Positions 1 through 9,128 of a DNA stretch of 64,000 bases are shown in pieces; positions within the stretch are counted from its first letter, which is position 1; every line of letters begins with the position of its first letter. Source of the DNA: Macrotis lagotis (taxonomy: Eukaryota; Chordata; Mammalia; Peramelemorphia; Peramelidae). The DNA lies in the NCBI RefSeq assembly GCF_037893015.1, contig NC_133658.1, positions 255,162,397 through 255,226,396 on the forward strand, read 5' to 3'. Made by a program: the position numbers and the translations under genes. Under the pieces are notes generated by a model that searched no databases, was not told the origin of the DNA, and worked only from the letters and a program-made list of their open reading frames with translations.

Positions 1-405
1 ATGTAGATGAAGCTGTCAACCATAGTGTTGAGGCAATGAAGCTTTGAAAGTGAGGCTTCAGACTGTAGTGGAAGGACTATATGTTGAAAAGAGCAAAAAG
101 TCTAGGTTTAGAATGGATGAGGCTGAGGCCGAGGCCGAGGTAAAAGAAGAAGCTGTGATAGGAGGGAATTTCAGAGTTCCATATCATAGAGGCAGCAGTT
201 ATGGCTGCTAGTGAGAGTTAAAGTATGAGAGCCCTGTGCCCAACAGAGGTGTAATAATACACATGAGGGCAGAGGACTTGCAAGGTAAGAAATTTGATGA
301 ATTAGAATATGATAAGTAGAAGTTTATTGAAGGGGTGGAGAAAAAGGTATTAAATTCTTGAGAAAACAAGGGGAGTGATGGGGGGGCAGTATCTTTCTGT
401 CACAT

Positions 406-460
<55 letters not shown>

Positions 461-664
461 TCTGGACTGGGGGACAGAGGGCAGATGGAGTAAACCTCAA
501 AGGAGAAAAGATAGCCGAGGACTAGAAGCAGTCAGTGGGTCTGGAAATGGTAGTGATGAGTGAAGTATATGTCTGCTTTTTCTTCTAGCTTAGCATGGGA
601 AATATATCTGGTCCCAGAGTGATGAATAAGGAAAAAAAAGAAAGATCTAGAGTAGGAGTTAAAA
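1..664. other. ZFP64 intron 2, no gene seen
   Basis: This stretch lies downstream of ZFP64 exon 2 on the minus strand and is therefore intron. I see no exon, only a CA microsatellite and otherwise unassigned AT-rich sequence with a short GAGGCC-repeat run near 120-140. Confidence 0.5.
409..458. repeat. (CA)n microsatellite
   Basis: About 25 uninterrupted CA units lie in intron 2 of ZFP64. This is an ordinary, probably polymorphic, simple repeat. Confidence 0.95.
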
Positions 665-1715
665 TGTTTCTCCCTCCTAGACATACCTCAACCTCAACAT
701 GTCTCAAACAGTATTCATCTTTCTCTGAAAACTCTTCCATCTACTGAACTTCCCTATTTATGTTGAAGATATCATCATCCTTTCAGCTTTGCAGATTTAT
801 AATCTCTATCTTCTTATTCCCTCTAAACCCCAACCATTTCCATCCTGCTTTTCCTTCCCTGGTTCTTTTCTTATTTATGTTTCTCTTCCCTCTGGAACAT
901 TGTCCTCTGGTTAACAAATTTTTTTTTTTATCTTGGAACTCTTTCTCTTACTCTTTCCATCTTCTTATGTTCAAAGAAACTTAAGTTTCTATGGAGGACA
1001 TACTCAATAAATTGCCAATTTTTTTTTCTGTTTTCTACCTCCACAACATTTCTAGAATTTGTTCCCTTCTCTCTATTCACACTTCTCATTTGGACCATTG
1101 CAACAATACCCTAATTGGTCTTCTTGTCTCAAGACTTCCCACTCCAATTCCCCCTTCTTCACACAAAAGCCAAAGTGGTTTTCTTTAGGTACAACTCTGA
1201 ACCTACTCAGTAAACTCCAGTGGTTCCTTACTGCCTCTAGGATAACCTATAAAAACTCTGATTTTTTAAGTTCTTCATTATCTGGTCCCAATTTTTCCTT
1301 CCTGCATCATTCAATATATATTACTTACCTTCTGTACTCTATGACTTAACCAAACTGGCTTTTCCTCTAATCATCATATATACTACTCCATCTCCCATCT
1401 CATGTCTTTGCCTTGACCACCCCCAGGCTGGACTACACTCCATCCTTACCTTCAACTCATGAAATCTCTCACATCCTTAAAAATACAGCTCAAGCATTTT
1501 TTTTTTAACTGGAAGCCTTTCCCTAATCTTCTCAACTGCCTTCCTCCCTAACAATCTTTCATTTTGCTACATTATAAATATATTGCATTTGTTCTTTTTA
1601 TATTTATTCTGTACATACTTTAGATGGAATGCAACTTCTTTAAAAGTGGGGATGATTCCACTTTTTTGCATCAGTATTCTCAGCTTCTAGTAAACTGCTC
1701 AGTACACTGTAGACA
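665..1715 (+). mobile_element. L2 LINE, 3' ORF and tail
   Basis: The plus strand follows the familiar mammalian L2 3' part. A CCAGTGGTTCCTTACTGCCTCTAGG-type block sits near 1216 (only a fragment of it is quoted here). A segment related to 'GGAAGCCTTTCCCTAAT' follows near 1512, then the terminal 'TTTATTCTGTACATACTT' tract near 1604. The short ORFs here are decayed L2 ORF2 frames, not host genes. Old and multiply broken. Confidence 0.7.
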
Positions 1716-1734
1716 AGAAATGCTTATGGATGTG

Positions 1735-2205
1735 GATTGGTTTTGCCTTGTCATTCAAAAATTCTCCACAGTTTGACACAATACTATCTTTCCAACATTT
1801 CAGCCATATCTCATTATTACAAGAATTTTCTATTCTCTATAAGGGTCCCTACCTCTTTCCTTTTGCTTATGTTCTTCCTATCTTATGCCTCTTATCTCTG
1901 CCTTCTACTACCCCATTTCTCCACCCTATCTACTGTTTTAAAACCCTACTCAAATGCTGCCTTTTTCTGGGAATCTCCAAGGGTAAGAAAGATCTTTTCC
2001 CTAGGATCTCACAAAGCACTTTGTTTTGCTTCTCTCTAATGTACTTGTAGATAATTATCAGTGTATGGATTTTAGTACTTTGCCAGACTAAAAGTGCCAT
2101 AGGGGCAGAGACTGCTGTCTAAACTTTGCATCTCTCTTAACCTTAACATAGAAAGCACTTGTTAACTATTTATTAAAGTTTATTGAATGAATGGGAAGAG
2201 GGTAG
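1735..2205 (+). mobile_element. L2 LINE 3' fragment
   Basis: A second L2 3' end follows directly in the same orientation. It contains the 'CTACTCAAATGCTGCCTTT' block and ends in the characteristic 'AGCACTTGTTAACTATTTA' and 'TTGAATGAATG' tail near 2156-2192. Open frames across it are LINE remnants. Confidence 0.65.
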
Positions 2206-2409
2206 AGTTAGTAACCACATTAGAAACTAAAGATTTTCTACCTTGTATTAAAGTGTAAACCCCAAGATTTCCAATCCAGAACTTTCTTGTTTTGTATTCA
2301 AATAATTGAGTTCACTGATAATGATGATCTTAATCCAGAGGTTTTTCTCCTCAAAGAGAACAGCTTTGCACTAAGAGAAAACAATCAGGAAAACTGTGTT
2401 CTGGTCTTA

Positions 2410-2560
2410 GGTCTGCTATTAATTAACTTCCCCTGTCATCTTTTTAGCAAGATGACAAAGAGGCTTCTTTGAATCTCACTTTCCTCCTCTATGAAAAAGG
2501 AAATCTGGTTTAGATAGAAGAAGGACTAAATTCCCTTTCAACTTTAGAATTTTCTGACTA
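2410..2560 (+). mobile_element. MIR-type SINE fragment
   Basis: The order of blocks is that of a MIR core and 3' part on the plus strand: an acceptor-like 'TCACTTTCCTCCTCTATGAAA', then 'AAGGACTAAATTCCCTTTC' and an 'AGAATTTTCTGA' end. It lies 120 bp downstream of ZFP64 exon 2 inside intron 2. Confidence 0.45.
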
Positions 2561-2682
2561 GCTTTGTTTTAAGCCAGCGGTGAAAGCATAGGATACTCCA
2601 AGGGCTAGCATCTGCTCCTAAGGATTGTGGTTCCATTTGATGGCTCCATTTTTATTTTCCAAGTGACTCAAGCCATACATAC

Positions 2683-2922
2683 CTGTGATGGTCTGGGTCT
2701 CTGAAGTGATGGTTCTTGTGGTGGTCTGAGTCTGGGTAGCTGGCACCGTTTCCTCTGACACAAACTGAACGGCACTGGGGGCCCCGGGGGCCGTGCTGGT
2801 CAGCTGACAACCACTCTGCTTATGGGCTACAAAGGCATCCAGGTTATTAAACTGCTGCTTGCAGATGCCACAGATGTGAATGTCAGGTGTTAGCTCCACT
2901 AAGACAGTAGTGCCACCAGGAA
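2683..2922 (-). CDS. ZFP64: ZFP64 coding exon 2 (partial gene)
   Basis: This exon belongs to zinc finger protein 64, a nuclear C2H2 zinc-finger transcription factor with many fingers. The minus strand reads a 240-nt exon between a TTTTTCTGTAG acceptor and a CACAG/GTATGT donor, in phase 1 at both ends. The peptide contains ELTPDIHICGICKQQFNN, then FVAHKQSGCQLT, then QFVSEETVPATQTQTTTR and ITSETQTIT, which I recognise as the N-terminal part of vertebrate ZFP64. The first finger is a CxxC...H...C type, not a classical C2H2. Apparent coding continuing to 2618 is read-through into intron 2. The later exons with the main finger arrays lie left of base 1. Confidence 0.95.
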
Positions 2923-3029
2923 CTACAGAAAAAGAAAAGGAAAAAATTCATAAGTGAATTGAAAGCATTTTCAAAATGCAAACCAAAGGGGCTTTGTTTT
3001 TGGACTGAGGAGAAAAATCATAGATGGGG

Positions 3030-3185
3030 GTGATAGGTTTAGAGCCAGAAGGGCCCTCTGAGTTCATCTAGTGCAACCTCTTTATTTTACAGTTGAGAAA
3101 AAGGAAGCCCAGAGAAATGAGCTGTCCAAGGTCAAACAGGCAATAAGTGTCAGAACCAGAATTTGCACCCAAATTGAAAGCTCTT
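3030..3185 (-). mobile_element. MIR SINE fragment in ZFP64 intron 1
   Basis: The plus strand shows the reverse of a MIR core: 'TTATTTTACAGTTGAGAAA', then 'CCAAGGTCAAACAGGCAATA' and 'GTGTCAGAACCAGAATTTG'. Old copy. Confidence 0.6.
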
Positions 3186-3194
3186 TCCAGTGCA

Positions 3195-3600
3195 ATTAAA
3201 AAAAAGGTCAATCTTATGATTACCACTAAAAACCTATTTGATGGTTTAATCCGGGATGGAGGTAACCCAGGAATTCTCCAAGGTTATGCCGGCGCAGTAC
3301 AAACTCTAGAGGGGGTCCTGCCCAAATGTAAAAAGATTTCAGGAACAGCCGGACAACAGACCACCTGAGGATCAGGTTAAAGTAGATGCGGTAAAATGTC
3401 AGGAAAAGCTTGGCCACCGAAATTTCTGAAAACAGTTATCAGTTTATAGCTCGACTTCTGTCTGTCCAGGTGGAAGCACAACACAATTCTTGTTCATTTC
3501 TTGGATTCATCGGATTTAAATAACAAGTCCCATTAAATTAAGTTTACAAAAGCAAGTTGATTCTTTGTAAAAGAAGTGAGGCCTTCAGTAAATACTTTCT
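3195..3600. other. Repeat-poor intronic stretch
   Basis: I recognise no repeat family and no convincing coding exon in this part of intron 1. It has more CpG than the surrounding repeats, and short ORFs on both strands lack splice or homology support. It could be conserved intronic regulatory DNA; that is inference only. Confidence 0.3.
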
Positions 3601-4313
3601 AAAATAACTGAATAATTTCTCTTTCCCTGTCTCCTAAAGGACAGGTGTCCAGTGTATAGTTAAATAGCGAGCCCAAAGTTATTGTCAGTGTTTTATCGTG
3701 GATGTTACGATTGTAATGAGATTATCAATACAACTTTAAGTCTGGGTAGTGTTTTCCCCTCTCAATTCTTCATAAATAGAGTTTCTTTGTGGCCGCCTCG
3801 GGCAGCTGCGTTAAGTGGGGCGATGAGAGAGGAAGGGGCTGGGGGAGATGGGCCGAGGCCTGGCTTTCTCATCAGTGGAGAAGCTGAGTGACGCCCCCCG
3901 CCCCCGCCCGGGTCTGCGGCTCCCCGGGCTGCCACCCCGGGCCGGGCACGGACACGCGTGGCGCGGCGCGCTGGGCGGTTCTGCTTTTGTTTCCGCGCCC
4001 CCTCCAGCCTCTCCCGACCCTGGCCGCCGGGGAGGCCGCGGGAGCGGGACGGGGCGGGCGGGCTCCAACTTTTCCTTCAGGGCCGCCTGGCTTCCGCAGA
4101 TGCGCCCCCCGCCGCCCCGCCGCCGCCCCGGGCCCGGCCCCGGGCTCCCGCGCCCTCCTCCGCCCGCGGGCGCGCGCTCGGGCTCCGGCCCCAGCCAGGT
4201 TCCCGGGCTGGAGCTCGCGCCCGCGGCTTGCCGCTACCCAGGTTTCGGGGCCCGCGTCTCCCTCGGCGTGTTCCAGCCCGGCCCCGGGGGGCGCGCCGTG
4301 CGGCATAACTTAC

Positions 4314-4359
4314 ACTGCACCGAGCCGGGGAAGCCCTCGCCCCCGCCGCTGGCGTTCAT
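4314..4359 (-). CDS. ZFP64: ZFP64 coding exon 1 (start codon)
   Basis: The minus strand reads ATG AAC GCC AGC and continues for 15 codons plus one base, then GTAAGT. The peptide MNASGGGEGFPGSVQ has the same length and ending (GSVQ) as the mammalian ZFP64 N-terminus as I recall it (MNAS...GSVQ). The leftover T joins TT of exon 2 to give a phenylalanine codon before PGGTTVLVEL. The phase matches exon 2 exactly. The exon is too short for ORF callers and was found from splice phase and context. 5' UTR extends upstream (higher coordinates) within the CpG island. Confidence 0.88.
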
Positions 4360-4712
4360 GGCCCGGGGCCGGAGTCTCGCTGGGGCTGCCGAGGCCGGGC
4401 TGCATGGGGCAGGTGGGCCGGGGCGGGGGTGGGAGCGCGTGTTTATTTACATTATGCAGTGACTTTTCCTCTCCCCTCCCACCTTCCTCGGCTAACTCTG
4501 AGATCCGAGGGGACGGATGTACAGAAAGCCACACTTCCGCTGCCTAGAGGGCGCTTTAAGGCGCGCTGCCACCCGCTCCCTCTGCCAAGCGCGCCCCTCG
4601 GGGCGAGCCCTAGGGAAGCGGCCCTGCCTCTCGGGGGCTCCGACTCGCGTCCCCGCCCAGGGGCCTGCGGGCTCCGGCCGCCTCCCGGGACACGCAGACC
4701 GGGCCGCAGCAC

Positions 4713-4756
4713 CCGCCCCGCCCCCTTCCCGGGCAGCCGCTGGCGCGCTTGCGCGC
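4713..4756 (-). promoter_or_regulatory. GC boxes and NRF1-like site
   Basis: Minus-strand GGGGGCGGGGCGGG (Sp/KLF type, 4713-4725) lies next to GCGCGCTTGCGCGC (NRF1-like palindrome, 4743-4756), 350-400 bp upstream of the ZFP64 ATG. Motif matches are by eye and factor binding is inferred. Confidence 0.5.
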
Positions 4757-5130
4757 TGTGCCCTCCGGACCTCTGCCCCGGCTGGGCCCTGGCAGAAGGC
4801 GGCGGCCGGGCCGAGCCGCCGCGGGAGGCCCAGAGCGGCCCGGGAGAGTGGGAGCCGCCGGGGGGCGAGGCCCGCAGGACGGACGGCAAGCTTCAGCTTC
4901 GAAGACCAAAGTCTGTGATTCGTCTATTTTTCAGATTCATATAGAATTTTTTTTTCAGTTTTGAAGTCTCTCACTCACTGAGAAGGCAAGGGATAAGACA
5001 TTAATTATATAGTATTATATATTATATACAATTATATATGTGTATATGAAAGTGTGCAAAACATATTTCTATATTAGCAAGAATTTTCATTCTTGGGTTT
5101 ATGTATTTTTTTGGGAGGGAAGTTCATTTT

Positions 5131-5272
5131 ATTATGGGAAATTGAGGTTAAATGACTTGTGTAGGGTCAGATAGCTAATATTAGCTATATGAATTATGAA
5201 ATTGAATTTGAACTCGGGTCCTCCCTGAACTCCAGGGCAGGTGCTCAATGCGCTGTGCCACCTAGCTGCCCC
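5131..5272 (-). mobile_element. Older tRNA-derived SINE
   Basis: The plus strand carries the reverse of the tRNA head, 'TGTGCCACCTAGCTGCCCC', at 5254-5272, preceded by 'AATTTGAACTCGGGTCCTCC' (B box region). More diverged than the young SINEs in this window. Confidence 0.75.
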
Positions 5273-5289
5273 TGCTTGTATTTTGTAAT

Positions 5290-5594
5290 TTTATTTATTT
5301 TTTTAACTTAAAGATTTTATTTGAATTTACAATTTTCCCACCATTTTACTTTCCTCCCCCCACAGAAGGCAATCTGCCAGTCTTTACTTTGTTTCCATGT
5401 TGTACATTGATCCAAATTGAATGTGATGAGAGAGAAATCATATCCTTAAGGAAGAGAGAAGAAGTCTAAGAGGTAACAAGATCAGACAATAAGATATCAG
5501 GGTTTTTTTTTTTCTAAATTAAAGATAATAGCCCTTGGTCTTTGTTCAAACTCCACAGTTCTTTCTCTGGATACATTTGGCATTCTCCAACCTC
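5290..5594 (-). mobile_element. L1 3' UTR fragment
   Basis: The sequence matches, base for base over long runs, the 3' end of the full-length L1 at 12.2 kb: 'AAAGATTTTATTTGA', then 'GAAGGCAATCTGCCAGTC' and 'GTTGTACATTGATCCAAATT'. It is 5'-truncated, with the poly(A) side at the left. Confidence 0.85.
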
Positions 5595-5730
5595 ATTTTT
5601 TTTTTAAGTTTTTGCAAGGCAATGGGGTTAAGTGGCTTGCCCAAGGCCACACAGCTAGATAATTATCTGAGGTTGGATTTGAACTCAGGTATTCCTGACT
5701 CCAGGGCCAGTGTGCCACCTGGCTGCCCCT
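5595..5730 (-). mobile_element. Young tRNA-derived SINE
   Basis: A T-rich tail at the left, then 'TTTTGCAAGGCAATGGGG', 'CCAAGGCCACACAGCTAG' and 'CCACCTGGCTGCCCC' at the right end. This is the reverse complement of the marsupial SINE consensus seen about twenty times in the window. It has an internal deletion near the A-box end. Confidence 0.88.
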
Positions 5731-5829
5731 GCATGTATTTAAAAAAAATATTTAAAAGTAATATTAATTTTAAAATATGGATAATTATTTAAAACTGACT
5801 TTGTAATCTTATGTATTTTATAGATGGCT

Positions 5830-6055
5830 GGATATAGAACAATGGATAGAGCTCTATATCTAGAGTTTGGAATATTTGGACTCATATCTTGCCTTAGGCA
5901 CTTAATAACTGTGTGATTTAACCCCTTTCAACTTCAGTTTCCCTGTCTTTAAAAGGGAAGCAATAATACTAATATCTACCTTCTGGGGTTGTGGTGAGGA
6001 TAACATGAAATAATATTTGTGAAACATTTTGAAAATCTTAAAGTTACATATGTAT
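5830..6055 (+). mobile_element. MAR1/MIR-like SINE
   Basis: A tRNA-like head with 'ACAATGGATAGAGCTC' is followed by a core with 'CAACTTCAGTTTCCC' and a 3' part with 'GGGGTTGTGGTGAGGATAA' and 'GAAACATTTTGAAAATCTT'. This is the layout of the older marsupial CORE-SINEs. Confidence 0.7.
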
Positions 6056-6204
6056 ACATATATATTTAAATACTAACTTATGCCTGATTTTTTAATTTTT
6101 TTAAACAGCAGATTAGGTTAGGTTCCACAAAACTGTCAATTTCTGTTTAAGCATGTTACAGAGTTGACACTTCAAACAGCTACAGAAGTTGTGCTAAATG
6201 CTGA

Positions 6205-6640
6205 GGGTACAGACAAAGATTTTTACCAGCTATATGACCTTGGCCAAGTCACCTAACCCTATTTACCTCAGTTTCTACATGTGTAAAATGAGCTGGAGAA
6301 GGAAATGGCAAACTACTCCCATATCTTTGCCAAGAAAATCCCAAATGGTGTTACATAGAATTGGACAGGCCTGAACAATAAAGGAAAGGAAATACAATAA
6401 TGAACAGTGAGTTGCACTTAGAGGGAAGCCTTCTTATTTCACTGCTTGGGGCAGTGGATAGGAAACTGGATCTGTGGTTGGGATAGACCTGAGTTCAAAT
6501 CTATCTCTGACATTTGCTACTTGGGTGATCCTGGGCTAGTCATATAAGATCTGCCTCAGTTTCATCTTTTAGCACCAACCTCCCAGGATTATTGTAAGGA
6601 GATAATAGTTTTACTAAAGCTATATGAATGTCAGCTATAA
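6205..6640 (+). mobile_element. Two adjacent MAR1-like SINE copies
   Basis: Copy one (6205-6385) lacks its head but keeps 'AATGAGCTGGAGAAGGAAAT' and 'TCTTTGCCAAGAAAATCCCA', the hallmark 3' blocks of the older marsupial SINE. Copy two (about 6440-6640) starts at 'GGGGCAGTGGATAGGAAAC', keeps 'GACCTGAGTTCAAAT', and ends with a MIR-like 'CCCAGGATTATTGTAAGGA' tail. Confidence 0.65.
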
Positions 6641-6675
6641 TTAGTCATTATTCAAACCCTGTCTCTAACCCTTAT

Positions 6676-6744
6676 TTTTTTTTATTAAAGATTTTATTTA
6701 TTTTTTTGAGTTTTACAATTTTTCCCCCAATCCTACTTCCCTCC
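6676..6744 (-). mobile_element. Very short L1 3' insertion
   Basis: About 70 bp of L1 3' end ('TTAAAGATTTTATTT' and 'TTTTACAATTTTTCCCCCAA') is bounded by a direct repeat TCTAACCCTTAT (left near 6663, right near 6745). The matching flanks mark it as a complete, extremely 5'-truncated retrotransposition event. Confidence 0.75.
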
Positions 6745-7014
6745 CTCTAACCCTTATTATATAACCAAACCTTTTGTAAAATAAAACTTTTTGGCAGTCT
6801 GTCGAAATCTGAGTAAGGTTTTTATGTTTATAAAAATAAAAGATTTGGAATTTCAAAGGAAAACAATTATATTTACATACAGTTTTAAAATAATGGAAAA
6901 AACAACTAAGTTCACACACACACACCCCAAGATTAAAAAATCCTGTCTATATAATATATGTTGTAAGACTCAAATTGTTCACATGAAAAAAAAATTTTAA
7001 ACCTTAAAATTTTT

Positions 7015-7445
7015 CCTTTTTTTCTATATTTTATTTTTTCCCAGTTATATGTTAAAACATTTTAAAAAAAGTTTTGAGTTCCAAACTTTATTCCTCCTCC
7101 TTCTCCCCAGATGGAAAACAATTTGATATAGTTTATTCATTTGCAATAATGTAAAACATTTCTACATTAATCATTTTGTACAAGAAGATTTGACTAAAAA
7201 AAGACAAAGGAAAAATAGCATGCTTCTGCGTATATTCGGACAATATCAGTTCTCTTTCTGAAAGCTGAGGATATGTTTCATCATTAGTTCTTTGGAATTG
7301 TCTTGGATCATTTTATTGCTGAGAAGAGCTAAGTCCATCATGGTTGATCATTGCACAACATAGCTGATATTGTATACAATATTTTCTGGTTCTGCTCACT
7401 ACACTTTGCATCAGTTTATGTAAGTCTTTGTAAGTCAAACTTTAA
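7015..7445 (-). mobile_element. Older L1 3' end
   Basis: The segment shows the L1 3' UTR and ORF2 end as reverse complement: 'GTTTTGAGTTCCAAA' and 'TCATTTTGTACAAGAAGA', then 'TTCTGGTTCTGCTCACT' and 'TGCATCAGTTTATGTAAGTC'. It belongs to an older L1 subfamily, also seen at 52.1 and 60.7 kb. Confidence 0.75.
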
Positions 7446-7449
7446 AGGT

Positions 7450-8300
7450 TTCAAATAAAAGTATATTGTATGTAGTCTGGTTTTCTTGTGAACAAATGTC
7501 TATAATTGTGGTTTGTATTTATATTATTGAGTGTGACCCAGGACAAAGTTTCTTCACCTCTTGTTGCAGAGAAGGTACTCACCAGTATTGGTGGTAGAAG
7601 ATGTCTCATCTCAGAGTTCTGATAAAATCACACATCTAGTTCCTAGCACTAGCCCATTATTATTGTTTATTAAGTTCAAGCTCTTGATTTGATAAAGGCC
7701 CAGAAAGGTAAACTTACTCCAGATTACAGAGGTGATAAATAGCAAATTCAGGTTTGAGACCAAGGTCATTTTTTTTAATGACATCAACTGCCTCAGTTTT
7801 TCCCTTGAGAGTCAACAATTCCACAATAATTATACCCATTGCTAAGAGAACAGGAGGAGTTAATGAATCAGTTCTATTAATGATTTTTAAAGTGTGATGA
7901 ATTATGAGGATTATATTTCCCTTTTTTAGGTTTTTGCTTTGTGTACCTATTCTTCCTTTGCCTGCCTCCAAGAAGGTCTGTTCAGATGTTACTGACTGTG
8001 AAACTTCAGAGTAAAATCTTACTCTTGTAACAAATCTGACTTCCTTCCTTCCTTTCTTCTCTTTTTTCTCTCACTTTTCTATTCCACACTCCATTGGAGA
8101 AAAAGAAAAGAAAAACAAAGCCCTTGTAATAACTATGCAATCTCAAAACAAATTTCTGCACTGGCTATGTTCGAAAATATATCTCATTCTTCAATTTAAT
8201 TCCCACCTTTGTGTGGGAATTAGCATGTATCATCTTTACTTCTTTAGAACTGTGACTAGTAATTATATTGATAAAAGTGAAAAGTTTCAAAGTTGTCTAA
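7450..8300. other. Unassigned intergenic stretch
   Basis: No gene or clearly recognisable repeat. Part of 7640-7740 has a MIR-like appearance ('AGGCCCAGAAAGGTAAACTTACTCCAGATTAC' type order), but it is too eroded to call. Confidence 0.4.
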
Positions 8301-8420
8301 TTTTTTTTTTTTTTAGGCAATCAGGATTAAGCCCAGGTCACACAGCTAATAAATGTTTGAGGCTGGATTTGAACTCTTGTTCTTCTGATTCCGGGGCCAC
8401 TGTGATACTCAGCTGCTCCC
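8301..8420 (-). mobile_element. tRNA-derived SINE, internally deleted
   Basis: A 14-T tail is followed by 'CAGGTCACACAGCTAATAAA', 'GAGGCTGGATTTGAACTC' and a decayed head ending 'CTCAGCTGCTCCC'. Part of the 3' region is missing compared with the consensus. Confidence 0.75.
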
Positions 8421-8489
8421 TGTACCAATTCAACCAAGTCTTCTTCCCAGATTTCTCTGAAACTTGTAATTTTTTATACTACTAATAAT

Positions 8490-8750
8490 TAACATTTTAC
8501 TAGCACATTCCATGTGCTAGACATTTTGCTAAGCACATTACAATTATTATCTTAATTGGTTTACACAACAACTCTGGGAGAGAGATACTATTATTATTCC
8601 TATTTTCCAGATGAGGAAATTGAAAGAAACAGAGATTAAATGATTTTCCCAAGATCACACAACTTGAAAGTATCTGTAGTCATTAGAATTCACACCTTTT
8701 TGACTTCAGGGGGGGCACTTCATTCACTACGCCACCTTATCAGACTGCCA
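8490..8750 (-). mobile_element. MIR SINE, nearly full length
   Basis: The reverse MIR order is complete: 'CCATGTGCTAGACATTTTGC', 'ATCTTAATTGGTTTACACAA', 'TTTTCCAGATGAGGAAATTG', then 'CCCAAGATCACACAACTTG' and a degenerate tRNA head. Confidence 0.85.
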
Positions 8751-8784
8751 TAATGCAGTCTCCATTTCTTTGACATTATGAAGA

Positions 8785-9090
8785 GTCACTAGAAACTTTT
8801 TTTTTTTGTAATTATGATATAGCTGGGTCAAATGGAATATACAGCTTATAAATTTTTGGACCAAGTTCTAAATCGCTTTCCAGAAGCCCTGGACAAGTAT
8901 TTGTTTTCCTGCAGCCCCTTAACAATTGTTATTTTTCTTTTATATCATCTTTGACAATCTTAAGTATGTGAGGTAGAAACTTAAAGTTGTTTTCATTTTG
9001 CATTTCTCTATTAGTAATTTGGAAGTCCCCCCCCCCCCCCCAGTCCTTTTAAGCTTATTTGCTTTTATCCTTTGGTCACTCATATATTGG

Positions 9091-9128
<38 letters not shown>

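Larger units (their letters stand above)
2923..4313 (-). other. ZFP64: ZFP64 intron 1
   Basis: This 1,391-bp intron is flanked by a GTAAGT donor (4308-4313) and the CTGTAG acceptor (2923-2928). It contains a MIR copy near 3030-3185, a repeat-poor segment at 3195-3600, and the downstream half of the CpG island. Confidence 0.85.
3790..4900. promoter_or_regulatory. CpG island, ZFP64 promoter
   Basis: About 1.1 kb of very GC- and CpG-rich DNA sits abruptly in AT-rich surroundings and covers ZFP64 exon 1. Upstream of the ATG on the minus strand are overlapping GC boxes (4713-4725) and an NRF1-like GCGCGCTTGCGCGC (4743-4756), as in TATA-less housekeeping promoters. The several long ORFs on both strands in this island are GC-rich artefacts. 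The transcription start cannot be fixed by eye and is probably between 4360 and 4800. CpG-island promoters are often bidirectional, but no plus-strand exon is evident here. Confidence 0.85.

Noticed and set aside
3811-4964. Long overlapping ORFs on both strands in the CpG island (up to 219 codons)
   Set aside because: GC-rich composition removes stop codons. None has a domain, and the real coding segment here is the 46-nt ZFP64 exon.
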